Assembly (NCBI RefSeq): GCF_035222485.1
Contig: NC_085922.1
Location: 573,001-637,000 of the forward strand
From: Podospora pseudoanserina
Taxonomy: Eukaryota; Ascomycota; Sordariomycetes; Sordariales; Podosporaceae
DNA: 64,000 bases
Direction: 5' to 3'
Both the position numbers and the translations under genes were made by a program. Below, piece after piece: positions 33,913-45,999 of the stretch (the stretch's first letter is position 1; each line of letters opens with the position of its first letter). The notes beneath the pieces were generated by a model. That model had not been told where the DNA came from. It saw only the letters and a list, made by a program, of their open reading frames with translations, and ran no database searches.

Positions 33913-36900
33913 AAAGAGCAATATTATATTAATATTAATTTCTTATAGTACTAATTTAATAATCTAGAATGATAAAAGGTTTTCGATATAAATGAGTAAA
34001 CTAATTTTATTAGCCTTTTCAATGGTTGAGAATTCTACTACTGGGAGTTATTTTAGCCCTTTTTTCCTTTACATTCTCTTATCGTTTTAATAGTAAGTGA
34101 AACTAGTAACTTCGTATTTTACCCCGGTGTTTTTATGTTATTTATTAAAAATAGTTTATAACCCTAAGCTTCTTTACTCCAGACTTTAAATAAAACCCTT
34201 CTCCTTAGAATAACCTAACTAACTAGGCTTTTATAAGTAGAAATAAATTTTACTTCTATATCAATCTATTATATTTCTTTTATATTTCATCATCCTAGAT
34301 TATAATTATTACCTTTAATATATTGTAGGGCGCTACCTTTATAAATTATTTTCTTTTAGCAAATTATTACTATTCATTACTATATTGAAAGGATTTTTTA
34401 CTCTTAAAATATTACGCTGATAACTATTGAAGCCTATATACTATGGGTATAGTCGTACCTACTTTATATAGACTATTATATAAAGTATATCAATAGAAAT
34501 AAGAATTATATTTTTTAGTATTCTGTTTCGATTATTAAGATTCATATAATTAAATAAAAATGAATTCTTATTTTCTTTTTTTATTTGAAATAAACTAATG
34601 AAAAATATATATTCTAAGTATATATCATTTATTACAACAATAATATGTATTATGATAATTCCTTCGATAAGTTTTATGGAAAGAATGAACTCATAAGATC
34701 AATACAGCCTCCGTAAATAGGGCTTTCTTTAACGTATAGCTTTTTGGGTTTATATGTATATCTATAGCTTAATTCTTTCTTAAATATCTTTCAATATCAA
34801 ATTAAAAATACCTCTACCTACTATTGTTTTATTATCCTAATATCTTTCTTTATTCTTACGCTTTTCTTTGAATACTATCTTTTATATTTAATCAAATTAC
34901 TCTATAAACCCTTTGTATTTAATATAGGATTAAGAAGTTTAACATCATTCTTCTTAATTATAGTTTACATTATTAATATTAGTTGATCATGTTTCTTCAA
35001 TATAATTTTCCTTCAAAGAAACAATAGTTTAGTTTATGAAATATTGCTCAATATTATAAAAATAATAACATTTAATTAAACTTTAATTATTTATATATTA
35101 CTATTAACATTGGGAAATTATAAAGTAAAGAGTTAAATAGTACGGATAAGGTTATAATTTTATCATCAGGATTATAAGTGTAGAAAAGATGAAGGCTTAC
35201 TAATTTACATTTCTTGAAGTACTTATTATAATAAGTTATTATAATCTTCTATTTAATAGAAATCTTTTTTCGAATTTACAAGTTTTTCATAAAAGGGGAG
35301 TTGATTTTCAACATTGTTTTAAAAAACTTAAAAATGGTATTTCTATTTACGGCTTTACAATCTTTTCTAATTAAGTTAAATTTTTTATTCTAGAATAGTA
35401 ACTAAGATTATTATTAATGCATAAGACTTTATTTATTAACCGTTTCTTAATACTTTTTTTAATTTCTAACTTGAATTATAGCAAATATAAAATACTTAAA
35501 CTGAGTAATCTAGGTCGAACTTTTTATCTTTGGAATTATTAAAGTTATTAAAAGTATTTGTAATTTCTTTCGATAAATTGATCCAAGGTTGGGTTTCATT
35601 ATTGTTATAAAAATGATTAAAGTCAGGAGGATAGTATTGGTTGCTATTACTTTAAAGACGTTCTTTTGAATACAATAATATAGTTTTCTTATAAATCATT
35701 ATCATAATAGACATTTTTGGTATTTTTGTGATTTGAATTCTCTTGTAGATTCATTAGTATATTTAATATTAAAGTTTTGAAGTTTCATTTCATTTTCTTA
35801 AATAGTCTTTCTGTACTTTATTAATTTTGATAGCTATGGTATTCTTAGTTTATACCGTTAGGGTTTAAAAATTAATATCTAAATTTCTTCATAAATTTTA
35901 AATATTTGGACATATTTAATTAAACCTTTCAAACGAATTAAACTAAACGCTATCTAATGATATTCTATGTTAGAAGCTACTCGTTCGTTAATTAATATAA
36001 TCTTAGAAACACTATACATTTATGCATTTCACTGTAATTTTGAAAGATTTTACGTTAAATATTGATGTATTTCTGAGATATATTATACAAGAGAATATTG
36101 ATCTATTATTATTTACTTATTTAATTATAGTTTTAATTGTTTTTATTCTTTGGTAATGTAATAAATTACTTTATTTTAAAGACATTTATTTCAATATTCT
36201 TAACTTATATAGTCTCTAAAGAATTTATATAAGTTAATATATTTCAAAAGTATAGTAATTTCAAAAACTATTTTAATGTATCAATTAAATTAATGGTAGT
36301 TATTTTAAATAAAATACTAAATGAAGTCTATACCTGCACTTTATTTCTCAAACAAGTATATAATCTACAAATACTATAATCTTGATTATAAGGTATGTTA
36401 TTATTCGTTTATCTCCTACTGATTTTGTAAACTATTAGGGTTATAGAAACATTTTTAGTATTAAAAAGTACGTTAAGTTTATTTTATTTCTAGTATACTG
36501 TTTCATATTTATTATACTTTTTATATAAGTTAATTAAGGATTCATAAAAAGAAGATTAGGGGGGTACATTCAATGAATGTATTGTCATTATTTCTGAAAA
36601 TTAAATAAGTATAGTTTTCAATTAATTTAAAGCTAGATATGACGAAAAAAAGGGCGATTGAAAATTTTCGGATTATGACTGTGTTTAGTTTAATTTTATT
36701 AACACTTTGTTTCGTAGTTGGAAGAATATATAACCATTAATAATTTTAAATGAATTTCTAAACTTAAAAGGCGATTTTAGTATTTAAGTTAGAATTTAGG
36801 AAAGATTTCACTTTTAGGAATTCTTAATAACTAAATATTATAGTTATTAATAATTACTCTTTACAAACCAATACAATAAGGGTTTTAATTAATACTAAAT

Positions 36901-39737
36901 TATTATCGAATGATAGAGTGATAGTATTGTTAAATATTAAAGTTATATGTATAGGAAGTATTCAATAGGGTTTTTTAATTGTTATAAATAGAGTAATTAA
37001 AGGAATTTTTGGAAGATTTCAGAACGTTATTATTTAATTGCAAAGATTATAGTAATTAGTAACGCTTAATAATACTTAGGTATTACTTTAAGTAGTTTAG
37101 TACCTATTCCATCATAGGAGTATATATTTATAGAGCCGTTTATATATTATATTATATTTACTATTTAAGACTTAGTATATAGGGTAGTTTCAATAATGTT
37201 AAAGAGCATAATACAATAAAGAAGAGGGTTTTTATTAGTAATTATCTTACTTAAAGCAATATAGGATCTTTACTTGGGGGGGGGAGGTGGGTCAAGGGTA
37301 GGACCCAATAATATAAATTAGCGTATAGTTACTCTTAAAATATAAGCTTATAATCTTATTTAATTTTAAAATCTTACTTCATTAATAGATCTTTCTTTTA
37401 GGTAATAAACTATACTTTCTTTTACTAACTTTCTACTCTTTTGTTATAATACGTTTTAATTTATTTTCGCACAAAGTATTAATATTATATTGAATAGAAT
37501 CATTTCAGTACCTGAAAATTCTTGAATTATAGAACAATATTTCCAAACACTTGAATAGTATTTAAATTTATATCGATTTTTCACAACTATATTTTCTATT
37601 TAAATATTAGCGTAACACAAAAACCTAGGTAAACTGTTAATATATATATTATAGAAAGTAGTGGCTATTATACATTTTAAAGTTAATTCAAAATTATAAG
37701 TCTATATTATTTTTTCATATATATTATCAAATATTTTCCAGTAACTAATAGTACAAAAACTAAATTACCTTTTCATACTACTAGTACATACGTAATATAA
37801 ATTACTTAGATAAACCTGTTTAATAGATGAGTTTCCATGGAGGACCTCTTTTTAGGATCCAATACAAAGAAATCTACAAGTATGAAATATTAATATATTA
37901 ACTCTTCTTTTAAATATTGTTTCATTTTCATTTACTTAGTCCTATCTTTTTCCCTCCATAAAATCTTAATATAATATCTTTCCTCTTTATTTTCATCGGA
38001 AATCATTTTGTTAAAGTTATTAATAGATAGTTAGCATTTTGAAAAATAAAATAGTGCAGGTTTTAAATTATGTAGCTTTTACTTTTCAGTTTTATATCTA
38101 TTAATGGGGAGGGACCCAATTGCCTATGTCTCCAAAAAAAAGGCTGCTTTATAAATGAATACTATTAAAAACCGTCTGAGGTTATACAATGCTAATATAT
38201 TAACTTTATTCAATACTTTTATTACGTTTAATAGTAAATTAATAATACTCCCCGCTATTAACTTTCCTTATCCTAGTATTATATTTTTGCTTTTACTTTA
38301 AATGAAAATATAATATCTGTACTGAATTTAATCGTTTTATTAACTCAAATTTCCAGATTTTTTAATCGTATAAATCATCCCTTTCATAATTTCAAAACAC
38401 TCAAAAGTTTTTCTGATATATACGTTTTAGTGCTTCACATAAACCTATCATAAATCACAGTTATTAATTTATATTCATAAAAGATAAGGAATTATAATAT
38501 ATTTTCATTAAAATATTCAATATTACGGAATATAAATTTAGGAGTAATAAGAATTTTCATTACCTGATAAAGAATAGTACTATATCTATATTATATACGT
38601 TAATATTTGTTGGATAATCTATGATATTAATTAGTTTCTTATATAATGAAAACATAGTTTTCTTCTATATAATTCCTTGAAAAACTTATAATCCAACGGT
38701 ATGGCTTTACTTTTGTTTTGCATTATAGCAATTTTACTTTCCCCTTTTAATAATAAATAAAGCCCATATTCCTATAGTTTATATTTCATCCCGGTACATT
38801 TATTAAAAATAATATGCATTATTGAATTTTCTTAACATAATGAAAATATGAATAGTATTAAATATAGTAGAATATTTATCATTATACAGTATTTAGTATA
38901 ATATTATACTTATTAGAGGTTCATTACTTATAAATGTTACTTTGTTATTCAATAAATAATTCTTTTTATTGTAAAATTTCAATTGTAATATTTACTATCA
39001 TTGCTAATTTTTATCATTATTCTGAGTTTTTAACATTAACTGTTGAATCTTTTATTTAGAAATACCAGTATTACTATTTTAAAGAAACATTCCCCTTTTT
39101 TTAAAATTCCCTATTTAATTTATATATCTGAACAAACCAAATCAATCCAGTTTTATACTATATATAATATTATCCCTAATAATGTTATATTTCTATATTA
39201 TAAAGTATACATTTTACCTAATCCGTTTTACAATACGAGGCACTCTACCATTAATTTCTTTACTTTCTATACTGTATACATATTCCCCATTTTATTTCTA
39301 ACGCAATATAATTTACCTCAAACTTCTTTTTTATTCAATAAATTATCTATTTTATTATATAAATCTTTATTTTCAATATTAAGATTATAAAAAAGACAGA
39401 AAATAAACATAAAGCGTTGATTTACAGCGTTGATATCTAACAGTGGGCGAATATTAATATAACATAAAAACTATAAATATATGAGATCTTAATTATTGAG
39501 TTCTATATCAAGAAGAGGCCGCTTAATAAAGGAGGGTTTCTTGAGACTATAAATGTATTTGCCTCTTAACTTTCTAAATATCTTTAGTAACATCACTAAT
39601 TAATTAATAGTACTTTTAATTACAACCTTTTTGTTTTTTTGATATATTTTTCAATATCGCTTATAACCTAATATAAAGTTATATTTAGTTTATCTTTAAA
39701 TACTTTTATTTTATGAATAGAATTAAAAAAATGAAAT
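33913..39737. other. 5.8 kb of AT-rich DNA, no gene
   Basis: It contains a partial copy of dispersed repeat C at about 34140-34255 (TTATAACCCTAAGCTTCTTT and following). A second short repeat lies at 37283-37325, just after a run of G, and a related GGGAGGGACCCAATT trace lies at 38106. A perfect palindrome TACATTCA-A-TGAATGTA occurs near 36564. The 115-aa frame at 39043-39390 is low-complexity AT sequence and is not called. Confidence 0.5.
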
Positions 39738-40192
39738 TATATAAAGAATCCCTATCTAGAACCTCTGAAAGGAAATCTGGTTGAAGGCACATCTAAACAA
39801 TACTTTCTTGTTCGGTATAGTTAAATAGTATATAACAAATGGCTTATCATGACAATAATAGTCTTAATACGAACAACTGGAATTTAAATCTATTACACAC
39901 TACAGAACTATCTAACTACACTAGCTAGTTTCTCCGTATACATAGACTAGTAAATTACCTACATTTCTATACTAAGCATTGTCCTGTATTACTTCTCCTA
40001 GCGTTAGCTTACTATATAGATTATAGACGAAGAGTGATCCTAGATCACTTTCGTTACATTAAGATATTTCAATTACTACGCTCTTAACGCTTTACGGCGC
40101 TCCAGTTCCTACCAGTTCCCGTAGCAAACAATTAGTATTCTCTACACCATATATACTATTTAACTTCCCTATTAGCTTAATTAAAATATATT
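39738..40192 (-). mobile_element. Heavily RIP-mutated LTR of family A, 3' LTR of a minus-strand element
   Basis: The plus-strand reading starts TATATAAAGAATCCC and runs through CCTCTGAAAGG, TTGAAGGCAC and TTTCTCCGTATACATAGAC, ending GCTTAATTAAAATATA. Immediately to the right is ACCCCTCCTTTTAGATCG. It aligns with the polypurine-tract side of the full-length element at 54913 (GCCCCTCCTCCTAGGTCG). Internal sequence therefore extends rightward from 40193. Confidence 0.75.
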
Positions 40193-42639
40193 ACCCCTCC
40201 TTTTAGATCGATACTTTGGCGATTACGTCTCAAAAATAACTACCTTTTCTTTCTTCACTTAATGTTCCTTACTAAATTTCTTTTCTTTACTTTTGTTCCT
40301 CAAGGCCTTTAACTATAGTTAGCAGTATATTTAAAATTTCTAAAACAAAATCTCTCTAACGAGTATCCCTCATAATTATTATTTTTCATTAAAAGAATAA
40401 AACTATAGGGTATTCTTACTACTATTTAAAAGGCTTGACGTATAAAATATCAAAACACTTTTTTTCCCTTTAGGAAATATATTTACCGCCAGTATACCTA
40501 TAATAATATATATATTCCGGTTTTAGTATATATATTTTCCGCTTTAAATTTTTTGTTCTTTTATACTTATATATAGTTAACCGTATGATAGCGGAGACTA
40601 AATGATTAGCCTGTAAAAATAAACTCAACAAAAAGCGTCTTTAATATATTTAGTGTAAAGTCAAAAAGAGTTAACGTATGGTTAAGGAAATTCTTACGCC
40701 TTTGACTTATTTTTATTATTAATACCGCTACCTTTCGTGATATAGTACCGAAATAGTATAATTTACTTTTATTCCCTTTAATGAAGTTATGGTCATTAAT
40801 TATTATAATATTATTCGGATTAATTAATGTACTTATAACGTTTTAATTTAACTATACGATCCTAAAGCACCTCGATGAAATACCAATATATTATTTCGAT
40901 AATCTCTCTATTTACTTATATATTGTAAAGAAGTATTATTAATATACTTTGAAAACTAAATAACCCATATAATTAAAAAATTATATTACTTTTGTTTTTA
41001 AAAAGCCACTTGTTAATAGTTATTGTATTAACATTTATAATATATTATATACTGTAGAGAATTTTATATTGGTAACTAAATAGAAAGTATAATTTATAGA
41101 AATTTATATGGATTTTGAACTTATTGGTAAGTTTACTAATATTATAATATAATTTAAATTTTTTTACATAGCTAAAATCGCTAAACTAAAGATCGAGTCT
41201 AGATGTTAATTGTAGTGAAGAGGAAGAGTGTATTACTAGGATAGTATAGAATTAGTAGGAAGAAATATAGTATGTTAATTATGAAAGGTAGTATTCTAAA
41301 AATATTTAGATGATTCATGTATGACTATTTAACAGTATTGATTATATATTTCTATTTAAATGCTTAAAAACTTATAAATATTAAGTGAACTATTATATAA
41401 TGATGTATAAATGTTATATAAGATTTTTTAATATTCTCTAGGCTTATCAATATTAATATTTTGTACATAGATACCGAATTGATTGGTCTTTTAGTAATAA
41501 AAGCCCCCTCTATAAGGTAAGGGTTTTTGTAATAACAAGGAACTTAAAATTAGTTATTAGTTTTAAAAGGTAATATTTATTTAGTGTAAAGTATAAAGTT
41601 AAATAAAAGTATCTAAGCCACATTGAAAGGGTATTTTACATTTTATAAGCCCCTACATTATTTTTCTTTTCACATAAAAGTATATTATACTATCTTTGTG
41701 AAGCTTGGTAATTCTATATCTATTATGTAATCACTATTGAAGTATTCAGTAGTATTAGCTTTATAATTAATCCTTTTAATATCTTTTTATCACTACCATA
41801 TTATTCAACAGCGATAATAACTTTAACGCTAATAACTTAATAAATAATACTACACTTTTAAAGTCTAATTATTAAGTCTTATATTGTCTATATTCCTATT
41901 TTTACACCATCCATTTTTTTAATACTTTATGTAACATTACATTGGCCCTCATTACTAATATATTTATATTATACTATAATATCATATAGCCTTAAATTAA
42001 ATAAGTATATGTAACCTACAATACTTATTTAATGATACACAGCTTACTACGTTAGTTTCTCTGATATATATTTTTACCGTATTAATAAAACTGTTTTTTA
42101 ATATTTAGTAGTATTATTAATATAATCAACTAGTTTTTTGATATTACTTTATTCTTCAATCGTAATATTTTCACGGTAATAGCTCTAAAATTAAAGTTTT
42201 AGTTAAAGATCGTTTTAAACCTATTCCCTTTTATATCTTCTCGTTTTAATTTCTCTTTTAATACCGTTTTATAGAACCCTATTAATAAATACTTATAAAA
42301 ATAACCGTTATAAAACTAAATGTATTTATTTTGGAAAGTTGTTAGCGGAATAATTAGCTATATTGTGCTGCTATTAATTAAATAATCGGTGATAAATAAG
42401 TTACTGTTCATAACCTTGATTTGTTAATTTTATCCGGGTACTAATCTTTTAAATATAATTACTAATTATCGAAAATCTTTTAAACAGAACGGCTTATTTA
42501 AATCGTAAAATAGTATTTATTAAATTATAATAAATACAAAGAAAATACCTATACCCACCTACTATTTAGAATATAATTAGTATATATTGTATTACTCATA
42601 ACAAAAATGACAAATATATTATTTTTTTATTATTTTTAA
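40193..42639. other. Degraded internal region and unassigned AT-rich DNA
   Basis: The first few hundred bases align loosely with the polypurine-tract side interior of the full-length family A element. Further right the sequence is too eroded to place. No tRNA-like sequence or protein block could be confirmed here. Confidence 0.4.
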
Positions 42640-44124
42640 ATATAGGGTAGATTCAGAATAGGGACGTAATATTAAAGTATTTAGTGCTAGGGTTGAGGTA
42701 AATAAGTTACATGTATTTTATAGTAAGCTCAAACAAAAATTAAAGGTTTTACAGCAAAGGCTATAGAAATCTTTTAATAGAATAAAATTCGAGGGACCCT
42801 ACTTTAAGGGGGAGAATATAGTACTTTTTTCTATATTTAATTTACGTATGAAGAGACTTTGTAAAAGGCTAAGCTATGGGAAAGTACACTTATTTAAGGT
42901 TAGCAGGAACATATTAAATATAATATTTAAATTAAAGCTACATAATACTATGCGTTTTTAATAATATACTGTTTAAAACTTTCTTTTAAAACCCGTGAAA
43001 CCGGTAAATAAAGTTAATACCTAGAAGATAGCGGAAGACGAAAGAAAAAGATAGATATAAAAGAAATATTAAATTTATAATTGAATAAACGTTAATTAAA
43101 ATATTTAATACATGTATAAAATATCCGGCTATATATAACTCGTAAGAGTTAATGATAAAATTTTAGTATTTTAATAAACTAAAAGAACGTTACCGGTAAA
43201 ACTTGAACCAAGTAAAATTAATATACGTAAAAGCATATATATATTAAAATTCCTACAAAATCGAAAATCCTAATATATTACAACTTTAACGGCTATCGAA
43301 CCCGCGCTTTTAATATAATAGTACACGTACTATATACTAAATCATCAAGTTAATAGATCTCAGAATTTAGGTACAATTAACGTTATATGTTGTAACTACT
43401 TGAAAAAATTAGAGGTGTATTAACGGTAATACTTTATGCTAGGATGGAAAGACAGGCTGTCCTAAAATTAAAAGAAAGGTTGAAAGGCTAGTCGAAGCTT
43501 AAAGAAGGGTCCGAAGAGTAAAGAATCTATAAAACGGTACTTTAGGCGGCGTCTAGCCGTATAAACGTATCCGGTAAAGAATTAAATAGTACTACGGTCG
43601 CGGCTTTCATTACCTAGATTTTTAATCTTTAAATATCCTACGTAAATAAACGATCCTTATGGATATGGAGAAAATATTGCGTCCGTTTTACCCGAAAAAA
43701 TCTAACGGTTCATTAAGTAAGTTAATTTTCAAACTTTTACTTTTTACGCTTAAATTTATTTCACTTTTCTATCGCTCGCGTTATTGTGGAGAGATTATTT
43801 AGAATGTGAAAAAAAAAATGCATTTATAAATAGAACCTATAATAAATCCGTTATATAAGATCTTATAGCGTATATATTCGGAGTATCGAAAAGATCCCGA
43901 AACTATAATATGAATGATTCCGGAGGTAAAATAAATAAAATAAAATACTACAGTAAAGCTGGCATAAAGGATGAGCGAAATAAAAGAAAAGAGCAATTTA
44001 AGTTTATATTAACGTATTCATGCATAATTAAATATTACAACAGTTAAAAAAAAGAAAAAAAGAAAGAAATATAAAATCGTTAGTAATAAAAGAAGACTGG
44101 GCTATAGGGGTTTCAGCTTAGAAA
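42640..44124 (+). pseudogene. 3' part of a plus-strand family A element: integrase C-terminal remnant and 3' region
   Basis: In the plus reading, 42640-42900 aligns with the minus-strand integrase end of the full-length element. GTGCTAGGGTTGAGGTAAAT matches it, and the translated block KGENIVLFSIFNL followed by KRLSYGKVHLFKV corresponds to the gypsy integrase C-terminal motif. About 380 bp downstream lies a tRNA-like sequence on the opposite strand (43282-43351). The A2-type LTR begins at about 44125. The 5' two-thirds of the element are missing. Confidence 0.7.
43282..43351 (-). ncRNA. tRNA-like sequence, antisense to a family A element
   Basis: This 70-nt sequence on the minus strand begins AACTTGA and ends TTAAAGTT, forming an acceptor-like stem with one mismatch. 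The D-arm region contains AGTATATAGTACG. The T-arm contains GCGGG-TTCGATA-GCCGT with the canonical TTCGA loop and a B-box-like GGTTCGATAGC. It has the same length and arm spacing as the two sequences at 55666-55735 and 55881-55950. The anticodon arm does not fold well. It is a RIP-altered copy, unlikely to be functional now. Confidence 0.65.
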
Positions 44125-44542
44125 GGTAGTAGTATTATAGTATAGTTTTAAAAGTAAATGGAAATGTAAGGAATTACTAATAAGTAAACCGGGTAATTGA
44201 GAGGATTTTCGATTGAAATAAATAAAATGGTTTAATAGAATTAGGACCGGTGAGCGTGGCGGGGCTTACGTTTTACGGTCTAATATCGGCCAATAAGGAA
44301 AGATCCGAGGAACGTTCAGAAATTAACAGTCCACAATCCCTAGGTCTATACATACGGAGAAACTAACAAATGTAAATAAATAGTCCGTAACATAAAATAT
44401 AAGTTATAATCATTAGTATTTAAACTATTATAATTAAGACAAGCTAATTATTATATACTATTTAGCTACACCAAATCAGTATTATTCAAAATTGCCTTTA
44501 ACCAGTATCTTTTTCCGAGGTTCTAGATAGGAGTTGGTTATA
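44125..44542 (+). mobile_element. LTR of family A, subtype A2 (3' LTR of the plus-strand remnant)
   Basis: The 3' half has the common family blocks (CTAGGTCTATACATACGGAG, TTAGCTACACCAAATCAG, ending GGAGTTGGTTATA). The U3 differs from other copies and aligns instead with the inverted LTR at 50484-50905 (ACCGGGTAATTGAG, GCGTGGCGGGG, ACGGTCTAATATC, GATCCGAGGAACG). The left edge is approximate. Confidence 0.7.
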
Positions 44543-45316
44543 TATTACTATTTTTTAAAAAAGTAAACTATTATTAGAATTATTAATTTAGTTTATTCGG
44601 GTAAGTAATTTAATTAGTCAATTATAATTACGCTAGCGTTACTATGAATACTTTGTAATTATATAGATTTAACTAATCTTAACCATTATAGTTACTAAAG
44701 TATTAAATATAATTATCTTTCCAACACTTTTAGAATCTTCTAACTTTTTTTAGGCTGTAGTATTTTGTTTTCGTGATTATTATAGGGTTAAAGTTTAACT
44801 AAGTTAAAGTTAATATCGTATTTTCTCTTTATAAAATAGTACTTTTTCCCAGCTTTTTATTAGCTAGAGCCCTACTTTTTATTTTTTATTTTTAGCCGTG
44901 GTTCTTACTCCCTATATAACCCTAACCTAATATTCTACTTATAATTATATACCGTTATAACCTTAATCTATTACTATCTATTGATTCTAAATAGCTTCTC
45001 TCTACATAAATACAAAACTTTTATTTTTAATATTATTAAGTTTTTATAATATAATCTCTTACTATTATTGTATAATGGTTGTTGAAGATTTTCAATCATT
45101 GATTAAGCGCAAACAAAGCTTCGAAAGTTACTAACTTACTTTAAAAAACTAGAATATTAAAATATAATTATTTTAAAATACATTATATTAAATACAATGA
45201 TAGTAAATAATAAATTAATTTTATATTTCAATTAAAAGGTTTTGAAGTTTTATTACTTATCCTTAGTAATACTTGCTTTTTATTTCTTATTACTACCGCT
45301 TCTACAATAAGCTAAC
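44543..45316. other. AT-rich DNA between two LTRs
   Basis: No recognisable element. The right end is the unoccupied flank of the solo LTR at 45317 (CTAAC at 45312-45316). Confidence 0.45.
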
Positions 45317-45759
45317 TGTCACAGTTAACCCAACGGCAGGTCGCGCAGTATGTGGGGCGCAGGACTTCCCCAGCCAATCATTAGGGAAGTCAGGAGATAA
45401 CTAATTGGGGCCGGCTAGAAGTGCTATGGCGCCAAGACCCACGAGCACTCTTGCAGGATGCAAGATGCTCGGGGTGATCGAAGGCATAGCACGACGAGCA
45501 CTCTACAGGATGCAATGTGCTAGGAGTGATCGAGGCCATAGCAGGGTGAGCACTTCATGGTCCCAAGGTCTATATATACGGAGGAACTGGCTGGCGTAGA
45601 TAGACAGTTCCGCAGTATGCAATTCACGCTTGTATTCACGGTATCTTGTGTTTACATTGAGACATCTTGTTGTGCACTGTTTAGCTGCACCGAACCAATT
45701 GTCAGAAGTTACCTTCAACCCGTATCCCTTTCAGAGGTGCTGTACAGGGGTTCGTCACA
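45317..45759 (+). mobile_element. Solo LTR, family A, little mutated (TSD CTAAC)
   Basis: The 443-bp LTR begins TGTCACAGTTAACCCAACGG and ends GGGGTTCGTCACA, flanked by exact CTAAC at 45312-45316 and 45760-45764. It has near-normal base composition, so it is the best reference for the family. The U3 contains about two and a half copies of a 53-bp repeat (45442-45494, 45495-45546 and a partial third). A TATA box (TATATATA, 45571-45578) lies about 30 bp before the probable transcript start near CAGTTCCGCAG (45605-45615). The open frames at 45405-45818 are within the LTR. Confidence 0.92.
45442..45560 (+). repeat. 53-bp tandem repeat in the LTR U3
   Basis: Unit 1 starts CGAGCACTCTTGCAGGATGC at 45442 and unit 2 starts CGAGCACTCTACAGGATGCA at 45495; a third partial unit starts TGAGCACTTC at 45547. 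Each includes GTGATCGA followed by CATAGCA. Such U3 repeats are often enhancer-like in LTR elements (inference). Confidence 0.75.
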
Positions 45760-45764
45760 CTAAC

Positions 45765-45999
45765 CTATTTGCTATTTCTATTGACTATTACAGTACTGGC
45801 CCGATATTAAAGGACTAATCGATACTAGGCACGTCCGGGCCATGTGGGGCATACAGGACGCTGGGAGCGAGAGTAAGTGGTTAAAGCTTGCCCTGTTAAA
45901 AAACCTTACTTTGCAGGCACTATTGGAATTTACTCTTTTTCTTCTTGAACTTACAATTAAATTATTAGTATAATATAACTATTACTTTATCCTAGAACT
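45765..45999. other. Short preserved sequence next to the solo LTR
   Basis: The stretch 45793-45900 has near-normal composition and contains the inverted pair TGGCCCG and CGGGCCA. It is not part of the LTR, since the target duplication separates them, and it does not match the other repeats here. Origin unknown. Confidence 0.4.

Noticed and set aside
39043-39390. 115-aa frame in AT-rich DNA
   Set aside because: Composition-driven Phe/Ile/Asn/Tyr-rich translation with no protein family character.
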